Part shown: positions 10,501 to 16,593 of the stretch, piece by piece
Position numbering within the stretch: position 1 is the stretch's first letter
How the letters are laid out: each line of letters starts with the position of its first letter
Source: Verrucomicrobiota bacterium
GTDB taxonomy: Bacteria; Verrucomicrobiota; Lentisphaeria; JABSQK01; JAJFLO01
Assembly: GCA_021772635.1 (NCBI GenBank)
Contig: JAJFLP010000013.1
Location: 1 to 33,670, forward strand
Direction: 5' to 3'
Length of the DNA stretch: 33,670 nucleotides
Notes under the pieces: generated by a model
Database searches by the model: none
Told to the model about the DNA's origin: nothing
Seen by the model: only the letters and a program-made list of their open reading frames with translations
Made by a program: the position numbers and the translations under genes

Positions 10501-11918
10501 GCCAGATTATACAGACCGAATGGATTCGCGGAATTATTGACCTTAACGTCGAATACATGGTGCTCCGCGGGATTATCCCCCTGATGGTTCCAGTTTGCGC
10601 TCGTTCCGTCGTTGTTAACCACTCCGTCGCTGGTGCCGAAATCAAAGTCGGCGCCGCCCTGGCAAACATATTCCCATTGTGCTTCAGTCGGGAGTTGCAG
10701 GCTATAAAACAACGCATACGCCTTCGCACCGTACCAGCGAATGAATGTCGCCGGCCAATTCTCGACATCCGCCTGAGTCGGCAGGTTGTTCGGGAGATCC
10801 ACGAGTTCGTCCCAGAACGCGAAATCATTCGGGTTTGGCATTTCGATTAGAGGCATACCTGGTGTAGTTGAGTAATTTTGATAATCTGTCAACGCCATCC
10901 AATCGAAATCATTAGAATCACGTGGATCCTTGACGTAAAATCTGCTCCCGACGGATTGCGTCTCGTCGTACCCGATAAAGCATATGTTTAAGGGGTTCTC
11001 GGGTTCGACAGTACCCGTGAACTCATTGGGAGGATCTTCGTTATCCGCATTATCGTGATCTTTCAGTACTCGGGTCCCGTCCAGGTCCAGCATAACCTGT
11101 CCGTTGTACTCGGTCGGTGCATCGCCGGTACCCGCGACAACTCTGTGATCCTCACTGACACCGGGCGTGGTATCCGTGATTACCTCGACCAGTGGCGGAT
11201 TGGCCGCCTGCGCGGCATTCAGGAATTCTACGTACTGCTGATTGGTGACCTCCGTTTCGCTCATTTCAAACTCTGTCACCGTAACCGAATGCGGCGTTGC
11301 GTCATAATTCTCCGCGGGCCCGGTTGTATTGAATTCAATCGTCGTCTCGCCCATCGTAAATCTGCCGCCGGGTATCGAAATCATCGTCCGCGTGTACGCC
11401 GTTGAGACGGTGTTGTCCACCTCGTATGTCTCGTCGGTACCGGGCTCGCCGGCCGGCAAGGAGTTGCCGGCGAGGTCTGTGATGTCCTGCCCGACAGCGA
11501 GATCGAGCCCGACCGTGCCATTGAGATCGGCCACGTCCCCGCCCGAAACAGTCACATCGTACACGCTTGCGCTCACAGCGGATATAGCAGCGGTCGCAGT
11601 CGTCCCGGAAACCAAAAAGTCTGTTTCGTCGACATTTGCTACATCTTCATCGAACGTAACTCGAAACACCAGCGTATCGGCGTCTGTCGGGGAGGTCGCC
11701 GGCGTCTGACGCGCAATGCTGTTGATAGTCGGTGCTATATTGTCGATGGCATAGACCTGACCGCTGGTGAAATTTTGAGTCAACGGATTGCTGGCAAGAT
11801 CAGAGATGATCGCGCCGGTGATTGCCTCTGTTATTGTTATGGCACTTGTTGTACCAACTAAAGCGTCAAATGCTGCCAGTTGCAGTAAGGCAAATACACC
11901 AATTAAAACACGTTTCAT
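7515..11918 (-). CDS. Exported multidomain protein with SUMF1/FGE-like domain and six-bladed propeller
   Basis: 1467 residues from ATG 11918. I chose this start because AAGGA lies at 11926-11930 and it opens a signal peptide (MKRVLIGVFALLQLAAF); an upstream in-frame start adds 18 residues with no such signal. Domains: bacterial Ig-like (61-170); a SUMF1/formylglycine-generating-enzyme-like fold (about 178-547: SIPGGRFTMG, LPTEAQWEYV, NLAGNVWEWMEDW, RRGGAW, HFGFRVV); choice-of-anchor-D domains (about 552-676, 867-987, 1257-1380); a choice-of-anchor-like domain (about 682-858); six NHL/Vgb-like blades with LVRIDP-type motifs at about 1008, 1053, 1095, 1137, 1180 and 1222; a C-terminal Ig-like domain (1382-1467). 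The two catalytic cysteines of true FGE are Tyr and Leu here, so formylglycine synthesis is unlikely. An extracellular binding role is inferred. Confidence 0.93.
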   Translation of the reverse strand: MKRVLIGVFALLQLAAFDALVGTTSAITITEAITGAIISDLASNPLTQNFTSGQVYAIDNIAPTINSIARQTPATSPTDADTLVFRVTFDEDVANVDETDFLVSGTTATAAISAVSASVYDVTVSGGDVADLNGTVGLDLAVGQDITDLAGNSLPAGEPGTDETYEVDNTVSTAYTRTMISIPGGRFTMGETTIEFNTTGPAENYDATPHSVTVTEFEMSETEVTNQQYVEFLNAAQAANPPLVEVITDTTPGVSEDHRVVAGTGDAPTEYNGQVMLDLDGTRVLKDHDNADNEDPPNEFTGTVEPENPLNICFIGYDETQSVGSRFYVKDPRDSNDFDWMALTDYQNYSTTPGMPLIEMPNPNDFAFWDELVDLPNNLPTQADVENWPATFIRWYGAKAYALFYSLQLPTEAQWEYVCQGGADFDFGTSDGVVNNDGTSANWNHQGDNPAEHHVFDVKVNNSANPFGLYNLAGNVWEWMEDWYSQEFYTTADATQTDPVNTMESEFKVRRGGAWNYHLATLKSASRFPDEQFKGNDHFGFRVVQSTVTVPAPEIDVAGNGVTIDDGDVTPDSADDTDFGDAVAGGSGVMKTFTITNFGDAALSLASVMPLVVIGGANPDDFSVTSGPASPVSSGGTTTFTITFDPSAGGTRAATVSIENDDADENPYVFNIEGTGSEAASASVITFDEVAMGATQFDFDCGGATGSDVIFTTTDSGGFNTIGPGENQLFINEPALEGTAVLNPDLRVDFPHGVTGTLGFGFALSTMQIDSGNNVTFAIFDSSNMELAAITVSALFTTPDGVNPSAFPEGVVSLSFPGTAAYATFDFNISVGGEGGPFGPRYVIDNFFGDFGDGVCSGTASAVGSAPEIDVSGIGTTIPGGGTNTPSTADDTDFGDVDIEGASTPKIFTITNLGDADLNLTDATRVTLTGDSDFTLTTDATTPVTSGGTTTFTITFDPSATGVRAATVSIANDDTDEDPYVFNIQGTGTETAAAGTLLVLNFIDQTLVRIDPATGGVLTIVATSGFFFPQDVAVEADGNILVTSFNLSTHSLSRIEPVTGTATLLTTTGLNQPYDIAVEADGNILVVNLGDSTLVRIDPTTGTATLLATTGLSQPTGVAIEADGKVLVTNQADDTLVRIDPSTGGVVTILTSSGLSSPSSVAVEADGKILVTNAGDHTLVRIDPATGIATPLTTTGLSIPNTVVVEADGNILVISRFDKSLVRIDPTTGIATPVTSSGLTDPIDVTIDSFPISTTAPEIDVTGNGTSIIGDGTNTPSTADDTDFGNTDISGSGTAKTFTITNTGDADLNLTGAAPVTIGGTHSADFSLTQPSSLILQPSGSTTFTITFDPAAAGLRTATVTIANDDADENPYVFNIKGTGDQAPTVVSIVRVDGSPTSADTIQFTVTFSEDATDVDTADFTVTTVNGDVTGSVDSVVSIDASTYTVTVNNITGTGEVRLDVLAVEPN
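7900..7935. repeat. Short GATGAAGGCTGA-type microrepeat inside coding sequence
   Basis: A run of CTGAAGG, ATGAGGG and ATGAAGG units lies inside the third choice-of-anchor-D domain of the 7515-11918 gene and is read as QPSSLILQPSG. The equivalent loop in the other two copies reads TSGPASPVSSGG and TTDATTPVTSGG. The reading frame is kept. Confidence 0.55.
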
Positions 11919-12269
11919 AATTGAGTCCTTCGGTTGAGTAGTTGCAGATTCGGGGTGAAGATCCGGGGTCAAACCTCTAATTGTAAGTTTTTCTTGAATT
12001 TCGCGTTTCGTATTTCAATGAAAGTCTTCTCGAGTTTCTAACCGCGGAGAGCGCGGAGTCCGCTGAGATTTTCTACGACGGCTAACTTCGTATTGCGTAT
12101 TTCGTATTTCGTATTTCAATACAACCTCTTAAATTCTAAACCACTGAAATTTTCTACTCTGCGTTCTCGGACCAAAAATTGTACTGCTTGCAGTGTAGTT
12201 CCCAAGAAACCACGTACACACCTACTAGAAGCCGTCATTGAGTAATTCGTGTCTTTCCCGTGAATCATC
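11919..12269. other. Intergenic repeat region downstream of HepT
   Basis: No gene. It holds a GGGTCAAACC block (from about 11965), then the 173-bp direct repeat 11996-12168, then at 12171-12193 an inverted relic of the MITE core (CCAAAAATTGTACTGCTTGC, the reverse of the core seen at 6951). From 12200 to 12269 I see nothing recognisable. Confidence 0.7.
11996..12168. repeat. Left copy of direct repeat flanking a MntA-HepT module
   Basis: 173 bp containing CTAACCGCGGAGAGCGCGGA and a run of TTTCGTATTTCGTATTT units. It is identical to 12956-13121 by eye except for one extra 7-bp CGTATTT unit here. The two copies lie in the same orientation 960 bp apart, on either side of the 12270-12883 gene pair. 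Confidence 0.9.
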
Positions 12270-12596
12270 TTAATTCAAGAGTTTTAAGGTTACGCGCTTA
12301 AGGGATGGTAAATCATTTTGAATAATGCGCCACACAATCTCAAGGTCAATTCCCAAATAATCGTGAACGATAACGTTCCTAAATCCAGCTATTCGATCCC
12401 ATTCGACTTCCCGATGACATTGTTTTACCGTGTCTGAAAGGCGTTGAGTGGATTCAGCCATTGTTTGCAGATTTCGCAAAACAGCGTCTTGGAGTGTCAC
12501 GTTTTCCATAAATAGATCATATCCCTTTTCCGTATTAACTTCGATGCGCCGGATACATTCTCGAATATGGGACAGGTATACGCCGTCGTCTTTCAT
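12270..12596 (-). CDS. hepT: HepT-like HEPN toxin (RNase)
   Basis: 108 residues matching the HepT/DUF86 family: an all-alpha HEPN protein that acts as a ribonuclease toxin or is held inactive by its cognate nucleotidyltransferase. The catalytic RX4HXY motif is intact as R73-NVIV-H78-D-Y80, followed by the usual LGID. The ATG overlaps the stop of the upstream nucleotidyltransferase gene in an ATGA junction (12593-12596), so the pair is translationally coupled. In the characterised MntA-HepT system, MntA AMPylates the tyrosine of this motif and silences the toxin; the presence of that tyrosine here supports the same mechanism, by inference. Confidence 0.92.
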   Translation of the reverse strand: MKDDGVYLSHIRECIRRIEVNTEKGYDLFMENVTLQDAVLRNLQTMAESTQRLSDTVKQCHREVEWDRIAGFRNVIVHDYLGIDLEIVWRIIQNDLPSLKRVTLKLLN

Positions 12597-12883
12597 AACG
12601 CGACTGCTTCTTTTAAGACGGTCTCCTTTATCTCCGGGTTAAGCCCTCTTTGTGTTACAACTTCAACACGGCATCCTAACACGGATTCCAAGTCGGCTAT
12701 GAGTCCGGCCGGAAACCAGGAACTTGTGTTCGGACCAACCTCTATGAGCACGTCAAGATCACTGCCTGAATTCTGCTCACCACGTGCTACGGAGCCAAAA
12801 ATTCGGACGTCGTACGCGCCATGTTTCTTCGCAGTCCTTTTAATCTCTTCCCGCTTTTGAAAAACAAATTCCTTCGTAATCAT
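12593..12883 (-). CDS. mntA: MntA-like minimal nucleotidyltransferase antitoxin
   Basis: 96 residues, a minimal DNA-polymerase-beta-like nucleotidyltransferase. The signature GS-X10-DXD is intact: FGSVARGEQNSGSDLDVLIE, with G30-S31 and D42/D44. In known pairs this enzyme transfers AMP to HepT to neutralise it. It starts at ATG 12883 (MITKEFVFQ) with no strong Shine-Dalgarno and overlaps hepT by 4 bp. Both genes sit between two near-identical direct repeats (11996-12168 and 12956-13121), an arrangement that looks like a cassette. Confidence 0.92.
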   Translation of the reverse strand: MITKEFVFQKREEIKRTAKKHGAYDVRIFGSVARGEQNSGSDLDVLIEVGPNTSSWFPAGLIADLESVLGCRVEVVTQRGLNPEIKETVLKEAVAL

Positions 12884-12955
12884 AAGTGATTTGGAGTCCG
12901 ACCTTTAATATTAAGGGGCTGATTAGGGTCAAACCTCTAATCGTAAATTTTCCCT

Positions 12956-13121
12956 GAATTTCGCGTTTCGTATTTCAATGAAAGTCTTCTCGAGTTTCTA
13001 ACCGCGGAGAGCGCGGAGTCCGCTGAGATTTTCTACGACGGCTAACTTCGTATTGCGTATTTCGTATTTCAATACAACCTCTTAAATTCTAAACCACTGA
13101 AATTTTCTACTCTGCGTTCTC
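12956..13121. repeat. Right copy of direct repeat flanking a MntA-HepT module
   Basis: 166 bp, matching 11996-12168 base for base by eye except for one missing 7-bp CGTATTT unit. It is preceded by a GGGTCAAACC block (about 12923) and followed by CCGTCCTCTGCGGTTAATCA, a member of the ACCGCAGAG-type intergenic repeats also seen near 14995 and 16424. Confidence 0.9.
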
Positions 13122-13157
13122 CCCGTCCTCTGCGGTTAATCATAGAAAAACTAGCGC

Positions 13158-13339
13158 CAATTAGGGTCAAACCTCTAATCGTAAATTTTCCCTGAATTTC
13201 GCGTTTCGTATTACGTTCTCTGGCAGATAGAACAACTTAATTTCACCATGAAGAAGTAGAAGAAATGAGAAACCCTGTAGGCAACTTTCTATTCCCTCAT
13301 ATTCACCCTTCAAGCCCTTCTTCTCTTCATGGTGAAAAT
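13158..13339. mobile_element. MITE-like element, internally deleted copy, with repeat leader
   Basis: A GGGTCAAACC block (13163-13238) leads into AATTTCACCATGAAGA at 13239. The right end CTCTTCATGGTGAAAAT closes at 13339. The element proper is only about 101 bp: the central part with the TCCGCCGCGGCGGA palindrome is missing, while both terminal repeats remain. The 13340-13379 bases before the next gene hold a GGGTAGGTACCCCACCC palindrome and a GAGTCAGACCTT fragment. Confidence 0.7.
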
Positions 13340-13379
13340 AGCAATTTGATTGGGTAGGTACCCCACCCGAGTCAGACCT

Positions 13380-14006
13380 TCAAGATCTTAAAATTTCCAG
13401 AAATTTATCCCGCACGTACTCATGTAAATTGATCGCATACTCTTCTGTCAGGTCATGTTGCGCAATCAACCGCTGAACATCCGCTAAATCCTGAATCCGG
13501 CCTTTACCCGTCATGCCCGACGCGAGTTTGAGTTCGATCAACGTTCCAAGCCCCACAACTGTGACGTGATCAATATTCTCTGACACATCACTCGGATCGG
13601 GAAACACTACGGGTTTCGGTTTTCCGTCGCCAGGATACTGACCGGTAACCACAAACTCAATACGAACACCAGTTTCAGCGTCGCGAATATTGCGTGTATT
13701 CCCTGGAATCGTCACGTAACCTTTACCGAGTAGATTCTCGCGAATTTGCTTTAACCCCTCGTCGGTCACTAAAAAATCCACATCTTCCGTAAAACGACGT
13801 ACCCCATGCACAATTAGCGCATATCCACCCACGAGAGAATAGGAAACGCTGAGATCGGACAGTCTGCGGGTAAATCTCTCGTATGTATCGAATAAGCGAC
13901 CCCCGGTTTGATACAACTCGTCACTTTCCTTCAGGACGGTCTGAAAAGATGATTCCAATTCCTTTTCATAGACCGATGGTTTCTCACAGTTATCGGATGC
14001 AATCAT
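13380..14006 (-). CDS. AbiEii/AbiGii-type nucleotidyltransferase
   Basis: 208 residues. The nucleotidyltransferase signature is VGGYALIVHGVRRFTEDVDF (GG at 60-61, D75/D77), followed by the conserved ETGVRIEFVVTGQYPGDGKP and LIELKLASG segments typical of this family of stand-alone enzymes in toxin-antitoxin-like loci. Transfer of a nucleotide to RNA or protein is inferred from the fold. The first 40 or so residues (MIASDNCEKPSVYEKE...) lie ahead of the usual family start and look like a fused helical extension. The ATG is at 14006; AAGGAAAG upstream is rather distant. No partner gene is adjacent: about 140 bp, including a palindrome, separate it from the next module. Confidence 0.85.
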   Translation of the reverse strand: MIASDNCEKPSVYEKELESSFQTVLKESDELYQTGGRLFDTYERFTRRLSDLSVSYSLVGGYALIVHGVRRFTEDVDFLVTDEGLKQIRENLLGKGYVTIPGNTRNIRDAETGVRIEFVVTGQYPGDGKPKPVVFPDPSDVSENIDHVTVVGLGTLIELKLASGMTGKGRIQDLADVQRLIAQHDLTEEYAINLHEYVRDKFLEILRS

Positions 14007-14039
14007 GATTAGTGCACTTTCTTTCCTTAGGTGGCGTCC

Positions 14040-14103
14040 GGGGTCAGGCCTTTAGTTTTAAATTTTTGAATTACTAAAAACTTAAAACTAAAGGTCTGCC
14101 CCC
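14040..14103. repeat. REP-like long palindrome (imperfect)
   Basis: Arms GGGGTCAGGCCTTTAGTTTT (extended by AA; 14040-14061) and the inverse at 14082-14103, 22 bp each with two mismatches around a 20-base A/T-rich loop. It is the same family as the perfect copy at 17781-17843, and lies between two toxin-antitoxin-like modules. Confidence 0.85.
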
Positions 14104-14150
14104 AACTCGTGATTTAGCTCCGTGCAATACTCGAATCCTTGAAAATCTTC

Positions 14151-14711
14151 TTAGTGACCAGATTCAATCGCGCGCCATTCTGATTTGAGATCTAATCGGT
14201 CCACCCAGTCCCTCAAATAGTTAAAATCCAATTCCTCCCCCGACACTGCTACCATACTGCGAATATCCTGAATGTGTTTTTCGGACCCACCGATCTTATA
14301 ATAGTTAAGCTTCGAGATAATGATGTCCTCCGGTGTTGCAGATTGAGCTTCCACTTTTTCGGAAAACGGTGTAAGTCTCCTCCTTGAAAACTCCTCCCTC
14401 GCGAATTCCGTGTCTTTACGGATTATCAAGCCGACCTTAGATCCGCTGTCTATGTGAAGAATATTGAATTGACCTCGTCTTCCTATTTCTTCAGTGACCA
14501 CATCGGTCGGAGGGACATAGAATGCCTCCGAAAGAAAATGGTTTAACAAGGGCTCGACGAGAAGTTCGTTAAGTTCAATAACGATGTCCATATCGTTGGT
14601 AAGGCGAGGTTCTCCATATATCATCGCGCCAATCGAACCGGAAATCATGTATGGAATTCCGAACTTTTCCAGCTGCTGGATTACCTCCTCAAAGAACTGT
14701 TGCTGATTCAC
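14151..14711 (-). CDS. DUF6036-like nucleotidyltransferase
   Basis: About 186 residues from GTG 14711 (a TTG one codon earlier is possible). The signature SGSIGAM...RLTNDMDIVIEL gives GS at about 25-26 and D40/D42, followed by the family's ATPEDIIISKLNYYKIGGSE and HIQDIRSM segments. It resembles the large group of predicted nucleotidyltransferases encoded beside a very small protein. The start overlaps the small upstream gene (14689-14901) by about 23 bp, which suggests coupled translation. The biochemical target is unknown; assignment to a toxin-antitoxin or defence role rests on family and context. Confidence 0.85.
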   Translation of the reverse strand: MNQQQFFEEVIQQLEKFGIPYMISGSIGAMIYGEPRLTNDMDIVIELNELLVEPLLNHFLSEAFYVPPTDVVTEEIGRRGQFNILHIDSGSKVGLIIRKDTEFAREEFSRRRLTPFSEKVEAQSATPEDIIISKLNYYKIGGSEKHIQDIRSMVAVSGEELDFNYLRDWVDRLDLKSEWRAIESGH

Positions 14712-14901
14712 CAAGAAACCTTTTGGCCGCTAATCTTAATACGTCGTATTTCGACGCTTCAGGGTGTTTTTTCTCTAAGTATAAAACCAAACGCTGATGA
14801 GCGAAGTCGTGTAATGCACATGCTGCAGATACACGTTGAGCAGCACTCATACATCTATAGATTAAGAGTCGCCGACTTTCAGATTCTATTTTCTCTGACA
14901 T
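14689..14901 (-). CDS. Small helical partner of nucleotidyltransferase
   Basis: 70 residues (MSEKIESESRRLLIYRCMSA...), predicted helical, with the HPEASKYDVLR segment found in small proteins that precede nucleotidyltransferase genes. The ATG at 14901 has GAGGG about 10 bases upstream. It overlaps the following nucleotidyltransferase gene. By analogy with other such pairs it could be the toxin or the antitoxin; the sequence does not say which. No named Pfam domain is recognised with certainty. Confidence 0.75.
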   Translation of the reverse strand: MSEKIESESRRLLIYRCMSAAQRVSAACALHDFAHQRLVLYLEKKHPEASKYDVLRLAAKRFLGESATVL

Positions 14902-15057
14902 GATTATTTCGCCCTCGAACTGATAACCAAATTCGGGTCGTACTCAGTATCTCGTTTAGATCCGGGGTCAGGCCTTCAATCTACAAAACATTCGTTCTCC
15001 GCGTTCTCTCCGGTCTCTGCGGTTAATCATGGTCTTTTGGGCCCCCTAGGGACGGAG
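14902..15057. other. Short spacer with repeat fragments
   Basis: Contains a half-copy of the REP-like palindrome (CCGGGGTCAGGCCTTCAAT near 14960), an ACCGCAGAG-type repeat (inverse, CGGTCTCTGCGGTTAATCA near 15011-15029), and a GAGTCAGACCTTC fragment at its right edge. No gene is seen. Confidence 0.6.
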
Positions 15058-15234
15058 TCAGACCTTCTTCTCTCGGACAGGCTCGTTTTGACGGTGGAAT
15101 GTACTTTCCCTGATGGCCAAACTCCGATCGCGGAGCCGCTCAAGAAGAACGACCTTTTCGTCTATCGTTAATTGTGCCAGACGACTTCGCTCCGCCTGTT
15201 TGCTTCCAATTATGTCCCCTAATTGTTCGGTCAT
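15058..15234 (-). CDS. Small helical partner of decayed nucleotidyltransferase module
   Basis: 58 residues beginning MTEQLGDIIGSKQAERSRLA, then QLTIDEKVVLLERLRDR, a charged helical protein of the kind encoded just after some short nucleotidyltransferase genes. The ATG at 15234 lies two bases after the TAG that ends the out-of-frame tail of the upstream gene (15237-15239), which looks like the original operon junction. The gene seems intact although its partner is broken. The role (putative antitoxin or toxin) is inferred from position only. Confidence 0.65.
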   Translation of the reverse strand: MTEQLGDIIGSKQAERSRLAQLTIDEKVVLLERLRDRSLAIRESTFHRQNEPVREKKV

Positions 15235-15236
15235 GA

Positions 15237-15412
15237 CTAATCCTTGAGGAATTTACCTTCGAACCGCTTCCATTTATCGAGCAGGTTATATCGATATCGA
15301 TTGTTGCCATGGGTTCAAGGTAAAATGTTGCGCCGACTGCGCCTCCGATCGCGTAGTTCCCGATCACACCGTCTTTTTGCATTTGATTAATAACTTTTAG
15401 AGTTTCTTTCAA
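15237..15412 (-). pseudogene. Nucleotidyltransferase gene with internal deletion and frameshift
   Basis: ATG 15412 opens MKETLKVINQMQKDGVIGNY followed by AIGGAVGATFYLEPMATIDI and DI, the complete N-terminal nucleotidyltransferase signature (GG at 23-24, D39/D41). Immediately after this the frame becomes meaningless, while the next frame reads LLDKWKRFEGKFLKD and stops at 15237-15239, which resembles the usual C-terminus of this family. The remaining 176 bp is not a multiple of three, and roughly 90-100 codons seem to be missing between the two parts. I read it as an internal deletion fused out of frame. The open frame to 15140 simply reads on through the small downstream gene. Confidence 0.75.
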
Positions 15413-15553
15413 CTAATATTCCGCAATACAATTCGTTGGTAATCGTTATTACCTTGTTCCTTGATGACTCTTACGTCGGTGCCAAGTTCGTTCCGCCCGA
15501 AAGAGTCTCAAATCCGGGATCCCAATCTACTCAATCTGCTAGCCTGAAATCGG

Positions 15554-15976
15554 TCATTGCCTCTTTAACCACATATCTATTTCCTGTCGAAAGTCGCTAA
15601 AATCCGACAGATGATTTTGGAAGATGTCGTAAACCTGAAATTGATCTATTTTATCGTAAAAATGAGTCAATTTGTTTCTGAACTGAGATATCCTTTTACC
15701 TTTTTCTGCGAGTGCCGAGGAGATTACCTCGTTTTCATTCAGTACGGCGAAAGCATCGGCATAAGTTGAGGGTTCCCGATACCGTTCGTCGGAGATGATA
15801 TGATGAGCTATGTCGAGACATGCCTCAATAGAAATCTGCAGCGTGCGCTCGACGAATCTTTGAAATCGAATATCCTGATCATAGTCCTGGTAACCTATGT
15901 CGGCCGCGTCTTCAAGTTGCCTGACGTACGAATCGATATTATTCAGGAGGCGATTGACAATAGCTTGATTAACCAC
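15554..15976 (-). CDS. hepT: HepT-like HEPN toxin (RNase), second pair
   Basis: 140 residues of the HepT/DUF86 family, helical throughout, with the catalytic RX4HXY motif as R100-NKLT-H105-F-Y107 followed by DKID. Start at GTG 15976 with GGAG six bases upstream; no better ATG exists. It overlaps the upstream nucleotidyltransferase gene by 8 bp. It is longer than and clearly divergent from the HepT at 12270-12596, so the two pairs are independent acquisitions rather than a recent duplication. Confidence 0.92.
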   Translation of the reverse strand: MVNQAIVNRLLNNIDSYVRQLEDAADIGYQDYDQDIRFQRFVERTLQISIEACLDIAHHIISDERYREPSTYADAFAVLNENEVISSALAEKGKRISQFRNKLTHFYDKIDQFQVYDIFQNHLSDFSDFRQEIDMWLKRQ

Positions 15977-16388
15977 AAATCACTCCACGAGAAAGTCGGC
16001 CGTTGAACCGTCTCTGCTGGTAATGCCGAACATCGAGATAATCACGAAAACTGTTTAATTCCAACATCGCTCTGCTCGCGGGATTTCGTTCGAAAAGCCT
16101 GATCCCCGTTCGCAAAATTTCATGCTGTACGATTGACGAACTCCTGTTCATCGCAACGACGTCAACTTCCTTCCCGAGGGAGTCTTGTAAGTAAACGCCG
16201 AGGTTAAGATCGATCAATGGGTCGCGCACATACCCATCAGAGTCAAGGAATACACCGATATCAACGTCGCGGCATCCGGATTCAGCAGCTCGTGCATTTG
16301 ATCCAAATAAATAAAGCACCTCAATAGGTGGGAACCGTTCGATCAGCTCCGGTATCAACTTCTTCAATTGTTCCGCTAATGGCGTCAT
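15969..16388 (-). CDS. mntA: MntA-like nucleotidyltransferase antitoxin, second pair
   Basis: 139 residues. The GS-X10-DXD motif is intact in FGSNARAAESGCRDVDIGVF (G29-S30, D41/D43). The downstream EVDVVAMNRSSSIVQHEILR and LFERN segments are typical of MntA-type antitoxins that AMPylate their HepT partner. The ATG at 16388 lacks a clear Shine-Dalgarno. The gene overlaps hepT by 8 bp, so expression is coupled. The C-terminal 30 residues (rich in Arg, ending GRLSRGVICG) cover the overlap with hepT. Confidence 0.9.
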   Translation of the reverse strand: MTPLAEQLKKLIPELIERFPPIEVLYLFGSNARAAESGCRDVDIGVFLDSDGYVRDPLIDLNLGVYLQDSLGKEVDVVAMNRSSSIVQHEILRTGIRLFERNPASRAMLELNSFRDYLDVRHYQQRRFNGRLSRGVICG

Positions 16389-16573
16389 TCGAATTGCTCA
16401 ATTAATTATTCTAACCTGTAAGTTTCTAACCGCAGAGAACGGAAAGACCGCGGAGATTTTACGGGAAAATCAGGGTCTGCCCCCTCCCATTCTGAACTCT
16501 GACATCTCCGCCCTACACTCTAAGCCTCGTCAAAGGCTCAACCACTTACTTTTTACTATTCACTACCCACTCG
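16389..16573. other. Intergenic spacer with repeat fragments
   Basis: Contains an ACCGCAGAG-type repeat (CTAACCGCAGAGAACGGAAA near 16420-16440) and a CAGGGTCTGCCCCC fragment related to the REP-like palindromes (near 16468). No gene is seen. Confidence 0.55.
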
Positions 16574-16592
16574 CCTCTGCTGGTCAGCAGAG
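16574..16592. terminator. Palindrome just after the stop of the 16594-17691 gene
   Basis: CTCTGCTGGTCAGCAGAG forms a stem of about 8 bp with a tiny loop, beginning right after the stop codon on the minus strand. There is no U-run, so it could be a transcript-stabilising hairpin or a small REP rather than an intrinsic terminator. Related TCTGCTGGCCAGCAGA occurs at about 23602-23617 and CCTGCTGGACAGCAGG at 19654-19669. Confidence 0.4.
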
Positions 16593-16593
16593 C

